A stretch of DNA of 64,000 nucleotides from Pyxicephalus adspersus (Eukaryota > Chordata > Amphibia > Anura > Pyxicephalidae). Numbering within the stretch: the stretch's first letter is position 1; each line of letters starts with the position of its first letter. The notes beneath the pieces were generated by a model, which ran no database searches, had not been told where the DNA came from, and saw only the letters and a program-made list of their open reading frames with translations. Below are positions 1 through 9,384 of the stretch, one piece after another. The stretch spans positions 63,347,599 to 63,411,598 of the forward strand of contig NC_092859.1 in the NCBI RefSeq assembly GCF_032062135.1, given 5' to 3'. The translations under genes and the position numbers were made by a program.

Positions 1-1360
1 TTTTCCAGTGTACAGTACTGTATTCCAGATGTAGCTAGATGACGATTCACACAGCATATAGGTCTTCACGCCAAATCGTGCCCTCTTTGACGCAATGTAC
101 TGCACCCAGCTGAGCCTCCCCTTGTAAGCCATTAGACTTTTGTCAGTGCTGACATCTCTTTCTGGCACAAAGGTTTGCTGGAAATTTCATAGAATCATCT
201 GAGACACTTTCCAAATGTTCTTGAGTTTTGGTGCAGGATGGGTAGTCTCATCAAATTCTTCATTGTTTGTGAAGTGCAGGTACTGCATGATGAGGGAAAA
301 GCGGTATTCTGGCATGACTGTGCCAAAGAATGGAGTGGCAATCATTTTGTTCCTGGACCAGTACCACTTCTGCACAGGTTTGCCCACAACTCCCTGCAGG
401 ATCACCAAGCCCAAAAACAGCCAAATGTCATCCTTGGTCACAGGTTCCCACTTTCTGCTTCTTGCAAACCCCAGGTGTGGAGCACCTTGTTGTTGTCCAG
501 CGTACCTGCAAAAAACAAAATAAAAAATGTATTTTAGGATATGTTCTTTTATAGTGTCAAGGTAATATGTTAGCAAACAAAGAGCAGCATACATGTTGGC
601 ATAACAAAATTTAAAAAGCACAGAGCAGCACACATGTTGGCAAAAAAAATTAGCAAAAAATGTCAAAAAGTTAGCAAACACAGAGCAGCATACATGTTAG
701 CATAAAACATTTTAAAAAGTTAGCACAGAGCAGCACACGTTGGCAAAACGAAAATTAGCAAAAATTTTAAAAAAAGTTAGCAAACAAAGAGCAGCATACA
801 TTTGCATAAAAAAATGTAGCAAAAAAATTTTAAAAAGTTAGCAAACACAGAGCAGCATATATGTTTGCATAAAAAAAATTAGCAAAAAATTTCAAAAAGT
901 TAGAAACACAGAGCAGCATACATGTTGGCATAACAACATTTAAAAAGTTAGCACAGAGCAGCATACATGTTGGCAAAAAAAATTATCAAAAAAGTTAGCA
1001 AACACGAGCGGCTTACCTGTTTGTCTCTGCAACAATTTTTTCGATAACTTCATCGGTCAAAAACAACTTCAGGTATGCCAGGGGGTTGTCGCATTCAGCC
1101 TCGATTTTCATACCAGGTGCGCCAGTGAATGGAAATCTTGGCGGTGCTGCCTGGTCAGCATCAAGGTCAATAGGACACTTTGTGCGCACAGCACTGACCT
1201 CAGGTCCAGAATCGTCGCTCAGTTCACTTTCGCTGTACAATGACAAATTTCCTGGTGAATCACTATCGCTCGATTCCACAAAGGACTCCAAATCGCTATC
1301 GCTGCGTTCAAATTTCTTCAAAACAGCGCTTGCGCTGGCAAGATGCCTTTTGGTTGCCAT
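1..1360 (-). pseudogene. piggyBac transposase, copy A, broken and cut by window edge
   Basis: DDE transposase of the PGBD/piggyBac type. Exon 1 (1360-1017) is open from ATG: an acidic, serine-rich N-terminus (SDSDLESFVESSDSD), then a conserved stretch ending IVAETNR at a GTAAGC splice donor. Exon 2 starts at 505 after TTTTTTGCAG and reads YAGQQQGAPHLGFA, then WLFLGLVILQGVVGKP, a conserved block of the family. A TGA at 187-189 ends the frame where copies B and C have a CAA codon. Past the stop, homology continues to the window edge and includes the first catalytic aspartate in the context STDKSLMAYKG; the neighbouring residue is K where copy B has E. The rest of the catalytic core and the Cys-rich tail lie outside the window. 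Exon 1 is the best preserved of the three copies. Confidence 0.85.
506..1016 (-). repeat. Minisatellite intron of piggyBac copy A
   Basis: The intron between the two transposase exons consists almost entirely of AT-rich tandem units of about 55-70 bp. In transposase orientation each unit contains GCTAACTTTTTGAAATTTTT and a CAACATGTGTGCTGCTCTGTG-like stretch. About eight degenerate units fit in 511 bp. It has a good donor (GTAAGC) and acceptor (TTTTTTGCAG). Copies B and C have the same repeat in the same intron but shorter (397 and 357 bp), so the array varies in copy number between elements. Confidence 0.85.
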
Positions 1361-1484
1361 GTGGTCTCCAGCAATAAGTCAGGAACAATCAAGGTCAAAG
1401 ACAAAGTGATGAAAAGATACATTCAGGAAGTGATCAAAAAGTCATCAAGGTCAGGGCTAATAGTGGGCAAAATGTAAATCAGGG

Positions 1485-2236
1485 CACTGGGCAATGATGC
1501 TTGGTGCACTACAATGTGTATTTATACATTTATTATATGTTTTGTGTGTTTTTACTGTAAAAAAAAATTTAAATTTCCCGCCCCCAGAATCCATCACTCC
1601 ACGGCATCACCCGGAAGATGTCACACATCTTGCCGGGTGATGCGGTGGGGATGTCCTCGCCTGCTCACTCTCCGACTGAGCTCTGAGGGATGCAGTGGGG
1701 ATGTCCCCGCCTGCTCACTCTCCTGCTCTTATCACCCAGAGATCAGCCTCCGGGAGATGCGAGCAGGACAGCAGCCGGAGTAGATTCAGGGGGTGCTGCC
1801 AGCAGGAAATTTAGCCCCTGGATTTACTATTGGTGATCGCATCTGCAGTTAGATCCTGCACTGGGCAATGATGCTTGATGCACTACAATGTGTACTTTTA
1901 CTTTTATTTCATGTTTTGTTGTGTTTTTTACTGTAAAAAAAAATTTAAATTTCCCGCCCCCAGAATCCATCACTCCACGGCATCACCCGGAAGATGTCAC
2001 ACATCTTGCCGGGTGATGCGGTGGGGATGTCCTCGCCTGCTCACTCTCCGACTGAGCTCTGAGGGATGCAGTGGGGATGTCCCCGCCTGCTCACTCTCCT
2101 GCTCTTATCACCCAGAGATCAGCCTCCGGGAGATGCGAGCAGGACAGCAGCCGGAGTAGATTCAGGGGGTGCTGCCAGCAGGAAATTTAGCCCCTGGATT
2201 TACTATTGGTGATCGCATCTGCAGTTAGATCCTGCA
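1485..2236. repeat. Tandem duplication of about 375 bp in copy A leader
   Basis: Two near-identical units lie head to tail: about 1485-1858 and 1859-2236. Each starts CACTGGGCAATGATGCTT, runs through a poly-A tract and TTTCCCGCCCCCAGAATCC, and ends GCAGTTAGATCCTGCA. Differences concentrate in the T-rich stretch near the start of each unit, and the remaining 300 bp look essentially identical, so the duplication is recent compared with the decay of the transposase. Similar short open frames in both units are by-products of the duplication. Confidence 0.9.
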
Positions 2237-2389
2237 TGGTGCATTGCATCTAACTGCAGATGCGTGCAGCGGGGTGGTGGGGACCCGGGCGGTATTTAAA
2301 AGCAGATTACTCGGTAATCTGCTTTTAAATTTCCCGCTCGGCCACCCCCCGACGGAGAAGCGCCCCGCCATCACAGCGGGATCGTGACA

Positions 2390-2560
2390 CACATACACAC
2401 ACACACACATATATATATTTATATATGTATATGTGTGTGTGTGTGTATGTGTGTCTATATAAATATATCTGTATATAAAGACACACACATATACATATAT
2501 ATACATACATATACACACACATACACAAACATACATGTATATATACATATATATACTTGC
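2390..2560. repeat. CA/TG and TA compound microsatellite
   Basis: Alternating (CA)n, (TA)n, (TG)n and (ATAC)n tracts between the broken end of piggyBac copy A and dispersed repeat R1. Open frames here on both strands encode only tyrosine/valine/isoleucine/threonine strings and are not genes. Confidence 0.95.
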
Positions 2561-3055
2561 GTGTGTGCTTTGGACATAGGTGGAAAAAATCTAGTTTGCT
2601 AGCAAAAGCCCGCTGGAATTTCTTACCAGGCGGATCCCCAGGTCTGGCATCAGGTGCGTTTAGGTAGGCGCCTCTGTAAAGAGCTGAAATCAGTTAACCC
2701 TTTCTAAACCAGAAAATATTAGATCATGTAAAAAATATGCTTATTTCTCAGCTAATATAAATGTTTAAAACATTTGAACAGCCCAAACATTTTTTTTTAG
2801 GTCTAAGTAAAGGATGTGTGACATTAGAAAAATGTATTTTTTTAGGGGAACAGTGACCTTTAATGCAAGCTTGCCAGTGTCAAAATGCCAGGGATACACG
2901 GCTTTAGCAGGGAGATCATTTCGGTTAATAACTTATGCGCGAATATGCCTGTGCCTGAAATATAGTTGATAAATTGATCGAAGGCTTCCGATTTTGGATC
3001 GCGAATACGAATGTGCAAGCGAGCTTCTGATTTTGCTTGATGAATCAGCCTTAAG
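2561..3055 (-). repeat. Dispersed repeat R1, first copy
   Basis: About 500 bp, highly similar to 37953-38472. Both copies start CTTGCGTGTGTGCTTTG directly after a microsatellite and end at TTGATGAATCAGCCTTA. The inner part contains TGATCGAAGGCTT and TTGGATCGCGAATAC. Read on the minus strand the element would start TAAGGCTGATTCATCAAGC and end in the microsatellite, the layout of a retroposon with a simple-repeat tail; that orientation is inferred. The second copy has an extra stretch near GAGGTTTTGCCCACC. No coding potential seen and no family name assigned. Confidence 0.75.
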
Positions 3056-4262
3056 GACTCACTGGCCAACCAAGATGCCTCTGTGATCCCAGACTGCTCC
3101 TGTGCTGGAGTCTTTGGCTGCCTTTCACCAAACATCCTGTCAGCTGAGCCTGCCTCGGTTGAATTTTTCCGCTAGTTATCGCAACGTCCAGGGGTGGCAT
3201 TCATCGCCAGTGTCATGCCTGCTCTTGTGCCAGCTAGCAATTTACTTTACATTTTTGGTGCTTTCGAGAGGCCAAAAAACTGCAGATAAAAACCCCCAAT
3301 ACTGCCACACTGATAGGTACCCTTGCCTTTGGCTAATTTTTCAGCCAAGTATTGTAAGATTGAGGGTAGGCAGTCATGTCATCCACTTATTGATGCAAAC
3401 TAGCAATATTATCTACCTTCCTAGCGCTTCTGGCACCACAGACCACAGAAACGCTGCTGGTGCACAGAACATCTTGGTCTGGCCCTTCTACGTTTAATCA
3501 CAAATTTCATCTATTTGCACTACACACTTCGGGTTGACATTATTATTATTATTATTATTATTAATAATAAACAGGATTTATATAGCGCCAACATATTACG
3601 CAGCGCTGTACATTCAATAGGGATTGCAAATGACAGACTAATACAGACAGGGATACAGGAGGAGAGAACCCTGCCCCGAAGAGCTTACAATCTAGTAGGT
3701 GGGGGAATTTCACACACAATAGGATGGGAGATATGTAGTGGTGGGAAGTAGTGGTGGTTTCAAAAGACAGAAGAAGACGGGTAGGCAAGTTTGAAAAAAT
3801 GGACATTGACGATGCACTACACCCAGCTCTAGATGCCAATTATGAATTCCATCCACGCTCCGTCTCAGGATTCACCGCATGCTCCTCCTGCTGTTGTTGG
3901 TGCCGCCTGCCCAGTACTCCATTCACAAAAATTGTATTACACACTTCTGGGTGTCATTGACGATGCACTACACTCAGCTCTAGATGCCAGGTACAAATGC
4001 GGTCCACGATCCGTCTCAGGGCCCACCGACTCCTGCTAATGCTGTTTCTGCTGCCGCCTGTCAGTACTCCATTCACTATATTGTATTACACACTTCTGGG
4101 TGTTATTGACAATGCACTACACCCAGCTCTAGATGTCAGTCACCAATGCGCTCCACGCAATGTCCCAGGGCCCACCACCTCCTCCTGATGCTGTTGCTGC
4201 TGCTGCCTGTCAGTACTCCACCCAGCTCTATATTTGTATTACACACTTCTGGGTGTATTATT
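3056..4262 (+). mobile_element. hAT-derived fragment with tandem units
   Basis: Matches the transposase-downstream part of the hAT element at 40706-47674: ACTCACTGGCCAACCAAGATG here corresponds to about 44265, and both continue through the AACGTCCAGGGGTGGCATTC stretch into the CTG/CCTCCT-rich tandem unit (about 3800-4240, three units around GCACTACACCCAGCTCTAG). The left edge abuts R1 exactly, so R1 insertion or a deletion removed the transposase part. No right terminal repeat is visible. A 3538-3745 insert-like segment belongs to another dispersed repeat. Confidence 0.75.
3538..3745 (+). repeat. (ATT)n plus TTTATATAGCGCC dispersed repeat
   Basis: A (TTA)n tract is followed by AACAGGATTTATATAGCGCC, ATATTACGCAGCGCTGTACA and GAGCTTACAATCTAGTAGG. 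The same opening occurs near 45983-46060 and 47239-47310, with a decayed form near 39470-39555. I recognise it as a repeat seen widely in frog genomes but cannot assign a family name. Confidence 0.7.
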
Positions 4263-4539
4263 TCATATTTTAAATAATAATAAAATTGTATTTGCTGTAA
4301 ACAGTCAGCATCTGGTCTGAAATGTTACTTTTACAGATAATCCTTATAGATCCATAACAAGATATAAAGTTTTGGAATACTACCTTTTGTTAAAAATGGA
4401 CATGCCTTTAATGAGGATCCAAAAAGTGTTGCCCAGTAGATGGACAATGTTTAAATATTAGAATTTAGTTGTCCTTGATGTAGGAGTATTTGTCCAATCT
4501 GTACCCTGAACTTTTTGGTATAATATTATGCACTATATG

Positions 4540-5241
4540 TGTCACAGATCCCCGCAGGTCCTGGTCATCTGTGCCTCCTTCTTGCTCACCCTTCTTGCAG
4601 TCCCCTGCTGCCAGCTGCTCTCTGTCAGCTGCTCCCTTGCCTCAGAGAACCAGGGTATTCCACAGACGCACTCCCTCTGCTGGCAAACATCTGAATACCA
4701 CCTGAGACTTTCTCAACAACAGCACTCCCTCGTTCGTGGGATGGGTGTCTGTGGCTCACATGATCTACAACAATCACTTGACATCACCTTCTTAAGAAAG
4801 TGACCTGGCAACAGGAAGTTGCCTGAACAAGGAGTTCCTTTGGCTCTGCTTCCAGGTTCCTGTTTGTTGATTTCTTTTGCTTCTGATTCCTCGTGTACCA
4901 ACCTCGGCTTGACCTTTAAATGCTCCTGATTGCTGCTCGCCCTGACTACTGGCCTGACCTCGACTACTCCTGATCGCCGCCTGCCCTGACCTTTTGGCTC
5001 ATTTGACTACTTCTTTGGATTTCCCTCTGGCACTATGTTTTGGTTCCTGCTTGTTAGCAGTCACCTGCCTTGGCAGGCACGGGGGCCCGCAACCTGGCAT
5101 TAGCTTGCCGCACAACAACCTCACCTCTAGAGTCTCTGGAGAAGACCAAGCTACTGCTTAGACCCTGTGCTAAGTGCACGTCTCCACCCACTGGGTTGGT
5201 GAAACAGTGGGTCCACCACTTGGCCTTGTTGAGCCATGACA
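4540..5241 (+). mobile_element. Solo LTR, 702 bp
   Basis: Starts TGTCACAGATCC and ends GAGCCATGACA, so it has TG...CA ends within a short inverted repeat (TGTCA/TGACA). It is flanked by a 5-bp direct duplication ATATG (4535-4539 and 5242-5246). Length and duplication fit the solo LTR left when an LTR retrotransposon or endogenous retrovirus recombines out. No gag, pol or env homology lies beside it. The interior is GC-richer than its surroundings, with CTGACC/GACTACT repeats around 4920-5000. The strand is arbitrary because no promoter or poly-A site was confirmed. Gypsy/ERV-level assignment was not possible. Confidence 0.8.
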
Positions 5242-5246
5242 ATATG

Positions 5247-7410
5247 TTACCTTTGTGTGATCATAAAAGGAGTTTTTTTTCAATATGTGACTATATTTTG
5301 AGTGCAATACAAATAAAATTTAATTTTTATTCTGTCATATATGAAGATTTGAATTGGTCCAGAAATCTTTAACCAATCTTGGTGTATATCCAAAAGAAGT
5401 GATTTATTTAGGGGTATATACATATTCTGTATGTAACTTCTATTTCTGCATCTCCGCAAAATCACCTATCTCTATGGTTTTCCTCTTTTGAAGGACATAA
5501 AGGTACCAACAGTAGTGATCAACCTGCTACCACCATGCCACTGTATTTTAACACCTTATCTGGTGTGGTTCATTTCTTGCCATACGTTTATGCTAAAAAG
5601 GAATTCTCCAATAAAATATAATTTTCTATAATATATAATAAATATATAAATAAAATATAAGTTTCTATAATGATTTACCAGTGAAATCATACACAGCATA
5701 TCTCACCCAAGATTATTAAATAAATTAATTAATGGCCAGTGCCTCTGTCTCCTTTAGCACTACATAGGTACTTTTAACCTGTCTAGGAACCAACAGACAA
5801 CTGGTAAATCAGGTCACTGTGCCCCATCAAACATTAAAATGCTTTTAAGGTGAAGTCTGTTTCAGCAAATGTAATAACATTTGTAAAAGAATCATTGTTC
5901 AATTCAGTAGGAGAACTTTGTGCTTTTTGGTGCCCCTATTCCAACAACTTTCCATAAGATCCTGGATCATATTCAGGACAGTGTTGACATTGGTGCTATT
6001 TATACCAATTGGTCAAGTGTTTGTCTCCTTCCTGGCCGTTAGCGAAAGATAGCGGTTAGCATGTTCCATCAGGCACCTCCATACCCACAGATTTTTTTAT
6101 GTTTAGTATAAAAAGTTGGATTTCTTTGGACTTTGTGCTGATTCAATTTTGTTATTTAACATTTCATAATTAATAAAGGTTCCACCCTTTTCCAGACTGT
6201 GAGGTGTCACCATTGAATGCAGTATGGTACGTAAAAGGATTAAATAATGCATACTGGTATGTATGCCTTTTTCCCTTTTTAGAATTTACCTTTTTATGCA
6301 AGTTTATGATTGATGTTTATTGGAGACTAGAAGAAAAAAATAAACTTTGTTGTGACAATTGTATATGTTACCACAATATTAGGAGTAAACAATCTTCACA
6401 TCACTGTTATGATTTTCTTGGAAAATGTTGCCATTTAGGGATAACTAATGGCTAAACATTTGCTTTAGAGTGAGTAGACTGAGTAGTAGGGTCTAGAACC
6501 AATGTTGGCGTTTGAATACTTGGAAAGTAGAACAAAGTTGTGGGCCATTGGATCTCCTAAAAAAGCAAAAGATTTCAGTCATGTCTTACACAGTGTAGGT
6601 GGAATGATGGAGGTGGCTAAAGGTCAGATTTTTGAAGGAGTAGGGACTGGATGTTCAACAAAGAAAATGGCAAGAACATTGAAACAAGAAATTGCATATT
6701 CAATTTTATTCAGACTCTTATGCCTGAAGTCTCATACAGAGCTCTGTGAAGGTGAGGGTAAAGATGAGTGAGAGGCACCCTGTGGAGAAATGCACAACAG
6801 TCATTCTAGATTGCTCATTCATTTTTCCACCATGGATTAGTAAACAACGTTATAGGGCAACTGCACAACAGATTTTCACCTGACATGAGCACAACCTTTT
6901 GTCTGGGCGACTATTATGTCAGTAGTTTATGATACATCATGACTTATCACAATAATGAAACTTCATGAGAGTTTAAATGTACTTTAATCTGAATCTGTGG
7001 TTTTCATGTTTCTCCCTTCATTATCAGGACAGATTGACTTAATCTTGCCCCACAAACACCATCTGATAATTAAAAACCCACTAGATCAGCACAGTCATTC
7101 CCTTCTCCTGAAAAAAACATGCTGAAATATTCTGTGCCACTGTACATTTTTTGTTGATTTACCAGTGTTATGTCATCACACCAAGTGCAACAGGTGGAAC
7201 ATGGAAAACATAATTTAGATACATAACCCAAAGGTGGCTCACATAAGAAATAAAAATCTTTGCATCTCCAGTAATTATTAGTTGTACTACTAATTTATAA
7301 TTTTAGGACTCTCTTTCTCTCTCTTTATCTCTACAGACTTATTAAATTCTTTATATATATTGCCTGAGCAAAAAGGTAACATTTGGGGATTGTTTGCAGC
7401 AATGGCGTTA
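5247..7410. other. Intergenic, nothing recognised
   Basis: AT-rich unique-looking sequence. Short open frames at 6204-6455 and 6502-6771 match no family I know and lack start context or splice partners. A low-complexity AT patch lies at 5620-5660 and a CT tract at 7311-7335. Confidence 0.6.
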
Positions 7411-7414
7411 TTAA

Positions 7415-7999
7415 CCTCCTGGGCGTTTCACTGATTTCTGGATTTCTGTACCAAAAGCGGTACACTGTTTTTCATGAAATTTTTTTTTTAATTGTAGACC
7501 TGTAACTTACAGAAATGTGTCCAAACAAGGGTCTAGTAGATATTCTGAAAATATTAAAGTTTGAAACACACAATCATGTAAAAAAAAAAAATAACGTAAC
7601 TAATAAAATTAAATAAAAAACACAAAATTCAGATTAAACAAGAATGCATAAATAAATAAAAATGACTGAAAATGCAATAATTCTGTATACTGTATAGTAC
7701 TATATTTTTCTAAAACACCTCCCTAGTGTGGTAAATTTTAAAACGTCAATGTCACATACCTATAGACAAAACCACATAAATTATATTTTGTATTATTTTG
7801 TACGGGACTTTGTATTGAATCCAATACAAAATATTTGAATTTCCCGCTACGACCCCCGTCAACGGGCGTATGAACTGACATCATCGGGAATCACCGAGGG
7901 ACACGTACGCGAACGCAGAGCATTCTAATTCTTTCCGGGGTAAACGCTTGTAGCAAGTTTTCTTACCCCGAACCAGGTTCGGGGTAACCGCCTAGGTAG
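7415..7999. mobile_element. piggyBac-type MITE, 585 bp
   Basis: Flanked by TTAA on both sides (7411-7414 and 8000-8003). The ends are CCTCCTGGGCG and the inverted CTACCTAGGCG, matching at 8 of 11 bases. The right end holds a palindrome, TTACCCCGA..TCGGGGTAA (about 7961-7987). There is no transposase frame. The interior has an AT-rich arm with palindromic TTTGTATTGAATCCAATAC near 7810 and a GC-richer arm. The whole element is homologous, in reverse orientation, to the longer copy at 46101-47231, which carries about 500 bp of extra internal sequence. Confidence 0.85.
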
Positions 8000-8003
8000 T
8001 TAA

Positions 8004-8896
8004 AAGCAGAGTGTATATTCCAAATCAACAATTTTTTGTGGTTGAATCTTAATACAAATGCATTTAGTAATAAGCAAAATGATACACTAGCAATTTGTGT
8101 GGAAATGGTTTATGGATGTTGTTAAACCTTAAATGTATCTTTTGTACTTCAATTATTTAAGAAATGTCCAAGGTTCTTACTTCTCTAGCTTATTCTGCTG
8201 TGAGGTTTTTTAATTTTGAACTTATGAATATGGCATACATGTGAAAAAAATTATATAGTATATAATATATATTATATAATAATATATATTATTTATGTGC
8301 CATTTTTCATATTTAAAATAGATGCAAACCCTATTTAAATAATATTTAATTCACTAAAGCACTGTTTATCATAAACAGCTGGCTCTTTTAATAAAATGTT
8401 TTTTACTTTATTTTATACTTTGTTGTCGGCTGCTGATCAATTGAAACCTTTCTGCAGCAACTAACAACTGTCAAATATGTACTGCAGCAATGAATGCATG
8501 ACAATTTTTGGCAGGTCTCCTAATGGTGACAATGGTAGTAAATCCTAAACAAGAACCTTTATGTTACCTTTACCTGCTAAAATTCACTTTTTTGATTAGA
8601 GCAAGTCCTGCTTAATAATTTTTTTTCCCTTTAAGCGTTCCTTGTTCCACGCTTGTGTTCACAGACTTTGCTTGCAATGTTTTGTCAAACTTTGCTATAA
8701 GCCATGTGTCATTTTAACTTTTCGTGTCTTTACACAATGCTTCATGGAGATCTGTATCTGTATTAAGTGATCATTAATATGTCACATGTTGACACAGAAG
8801 AAGTGTTGGAAAAGCAGCACTAACCCTGTTTGCCATCTGTGTAAGGTTATGTAACCGAAGCACAGCACTTGGATAAACATGAGGAGATTTGGTCAG
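8004..8896. other. Intergenic, nothing recognised
   Basis: No gene-like frame. A TA-rich near-palindrome lies at about 8250-8295. The 62-codon frame at 8774-8962 minus runs into the hAT end and is not a gene. Confidence 0.6.
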
Positions 8897-8904
8897 TTTG
8901 GGAC

Positions 8905-8925
8905 TAGTGTTGGTCGAATAGCTCA
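8905..8925 (+). repeat. hAT left terminal inverted repeat
   Basis: TAGTGTTGGTCGAATAG directly after the TTTGGGAC duplication, followed by further TTCGA motifs to about 8995. Confidence 0.9.
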
Positions 8926-9384
8926 CTATTCGATTCGACAGCTTTTCGGTCGAATAATGCATAATTATTGGGTGATCGAACGTCGAATTCGAACTCCATT
9001 AAAGTCGAAGGGGGAAAAATTTGGGTTGATTTTCTGGACTGTGTAGAGCTTCTACAGCCTATAAATACATTTAAAAAGATGCGTCAAGACTCCCCCAGCT
9101 CTACACAACACTGTACAAGTAAAAAAAAAAAATAAGGAAGTATTTTTTCTGTTGGCAAGGCCATTTTAAGGGGCAGTCAAGGGAACATGCCGAGTTTTAT
9201 ACGGTCTCCGAGTAGAGGCAGAGAGGGACATGAGGGGGTTCCTCTGGTCCAAAAATTAGCCACCAGGTTTCACCGCTCGGTTACAAGCCATACACATGCT
9301 TCAGAGTACAGGCAGAGGTTTCTGAGTCAAAAAAGTAAAAAAATTAGCCAGCTAGAAAGCTCTGTTATAAGTTACAAGTGACAG

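Larger units (their letters stand above)
1..2392 (-). mobile_element. piggyBac element, copy A (partial)
   Basis: A piggyBac-superfamily transposon on the minus strand. The window start cuts its catalytic and 3' part. Reading leftwards it has a 5' leader (2392 to about 1361), exon 1 (1360-1017), an intron (1016-506) and the start of exon 2 (505-1). The leader matches copies B and C, including the segment before exon 1 with an ATCACCCGG motif and the palindrome around AAAGCAGATTAC. The outermost part seen in the other copies (TTAA, CCCCCCTAGCG and the CCCCGAGT palindrome) is missing; homology stops where the CA/TA microsatellite starts near 2390. The leader also carries a tandem duplication of about 375 bp that copies B and C lack. 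No terminal repeat or target duplication is visible, so the outer edges are uncertain. Confidence 0.85.

Noticed and set aside
215..554. Plus-strand frames over the first 550 bases
   Set aside because: Antisense shadows of the minus-strand transposase exon. The same applies to 35895-36217 and 50141-50452 minus.
1514..2159. Pair of similar small proteins (89 and 94 codons)
   Set aside because: They arise from the 375-bp duplication in a non-coding piggyBac leader.
2225..2602. Open frames of 67-107 codons on both strands
   Set aside because: They are translations of CA/TA/TG microsatellite and have no real coding content.
5247..7410. Host gene exons between the LTR and the MITE
   Set aside because: Short frames lack motifs, splice sites in phase and any consistent strand.
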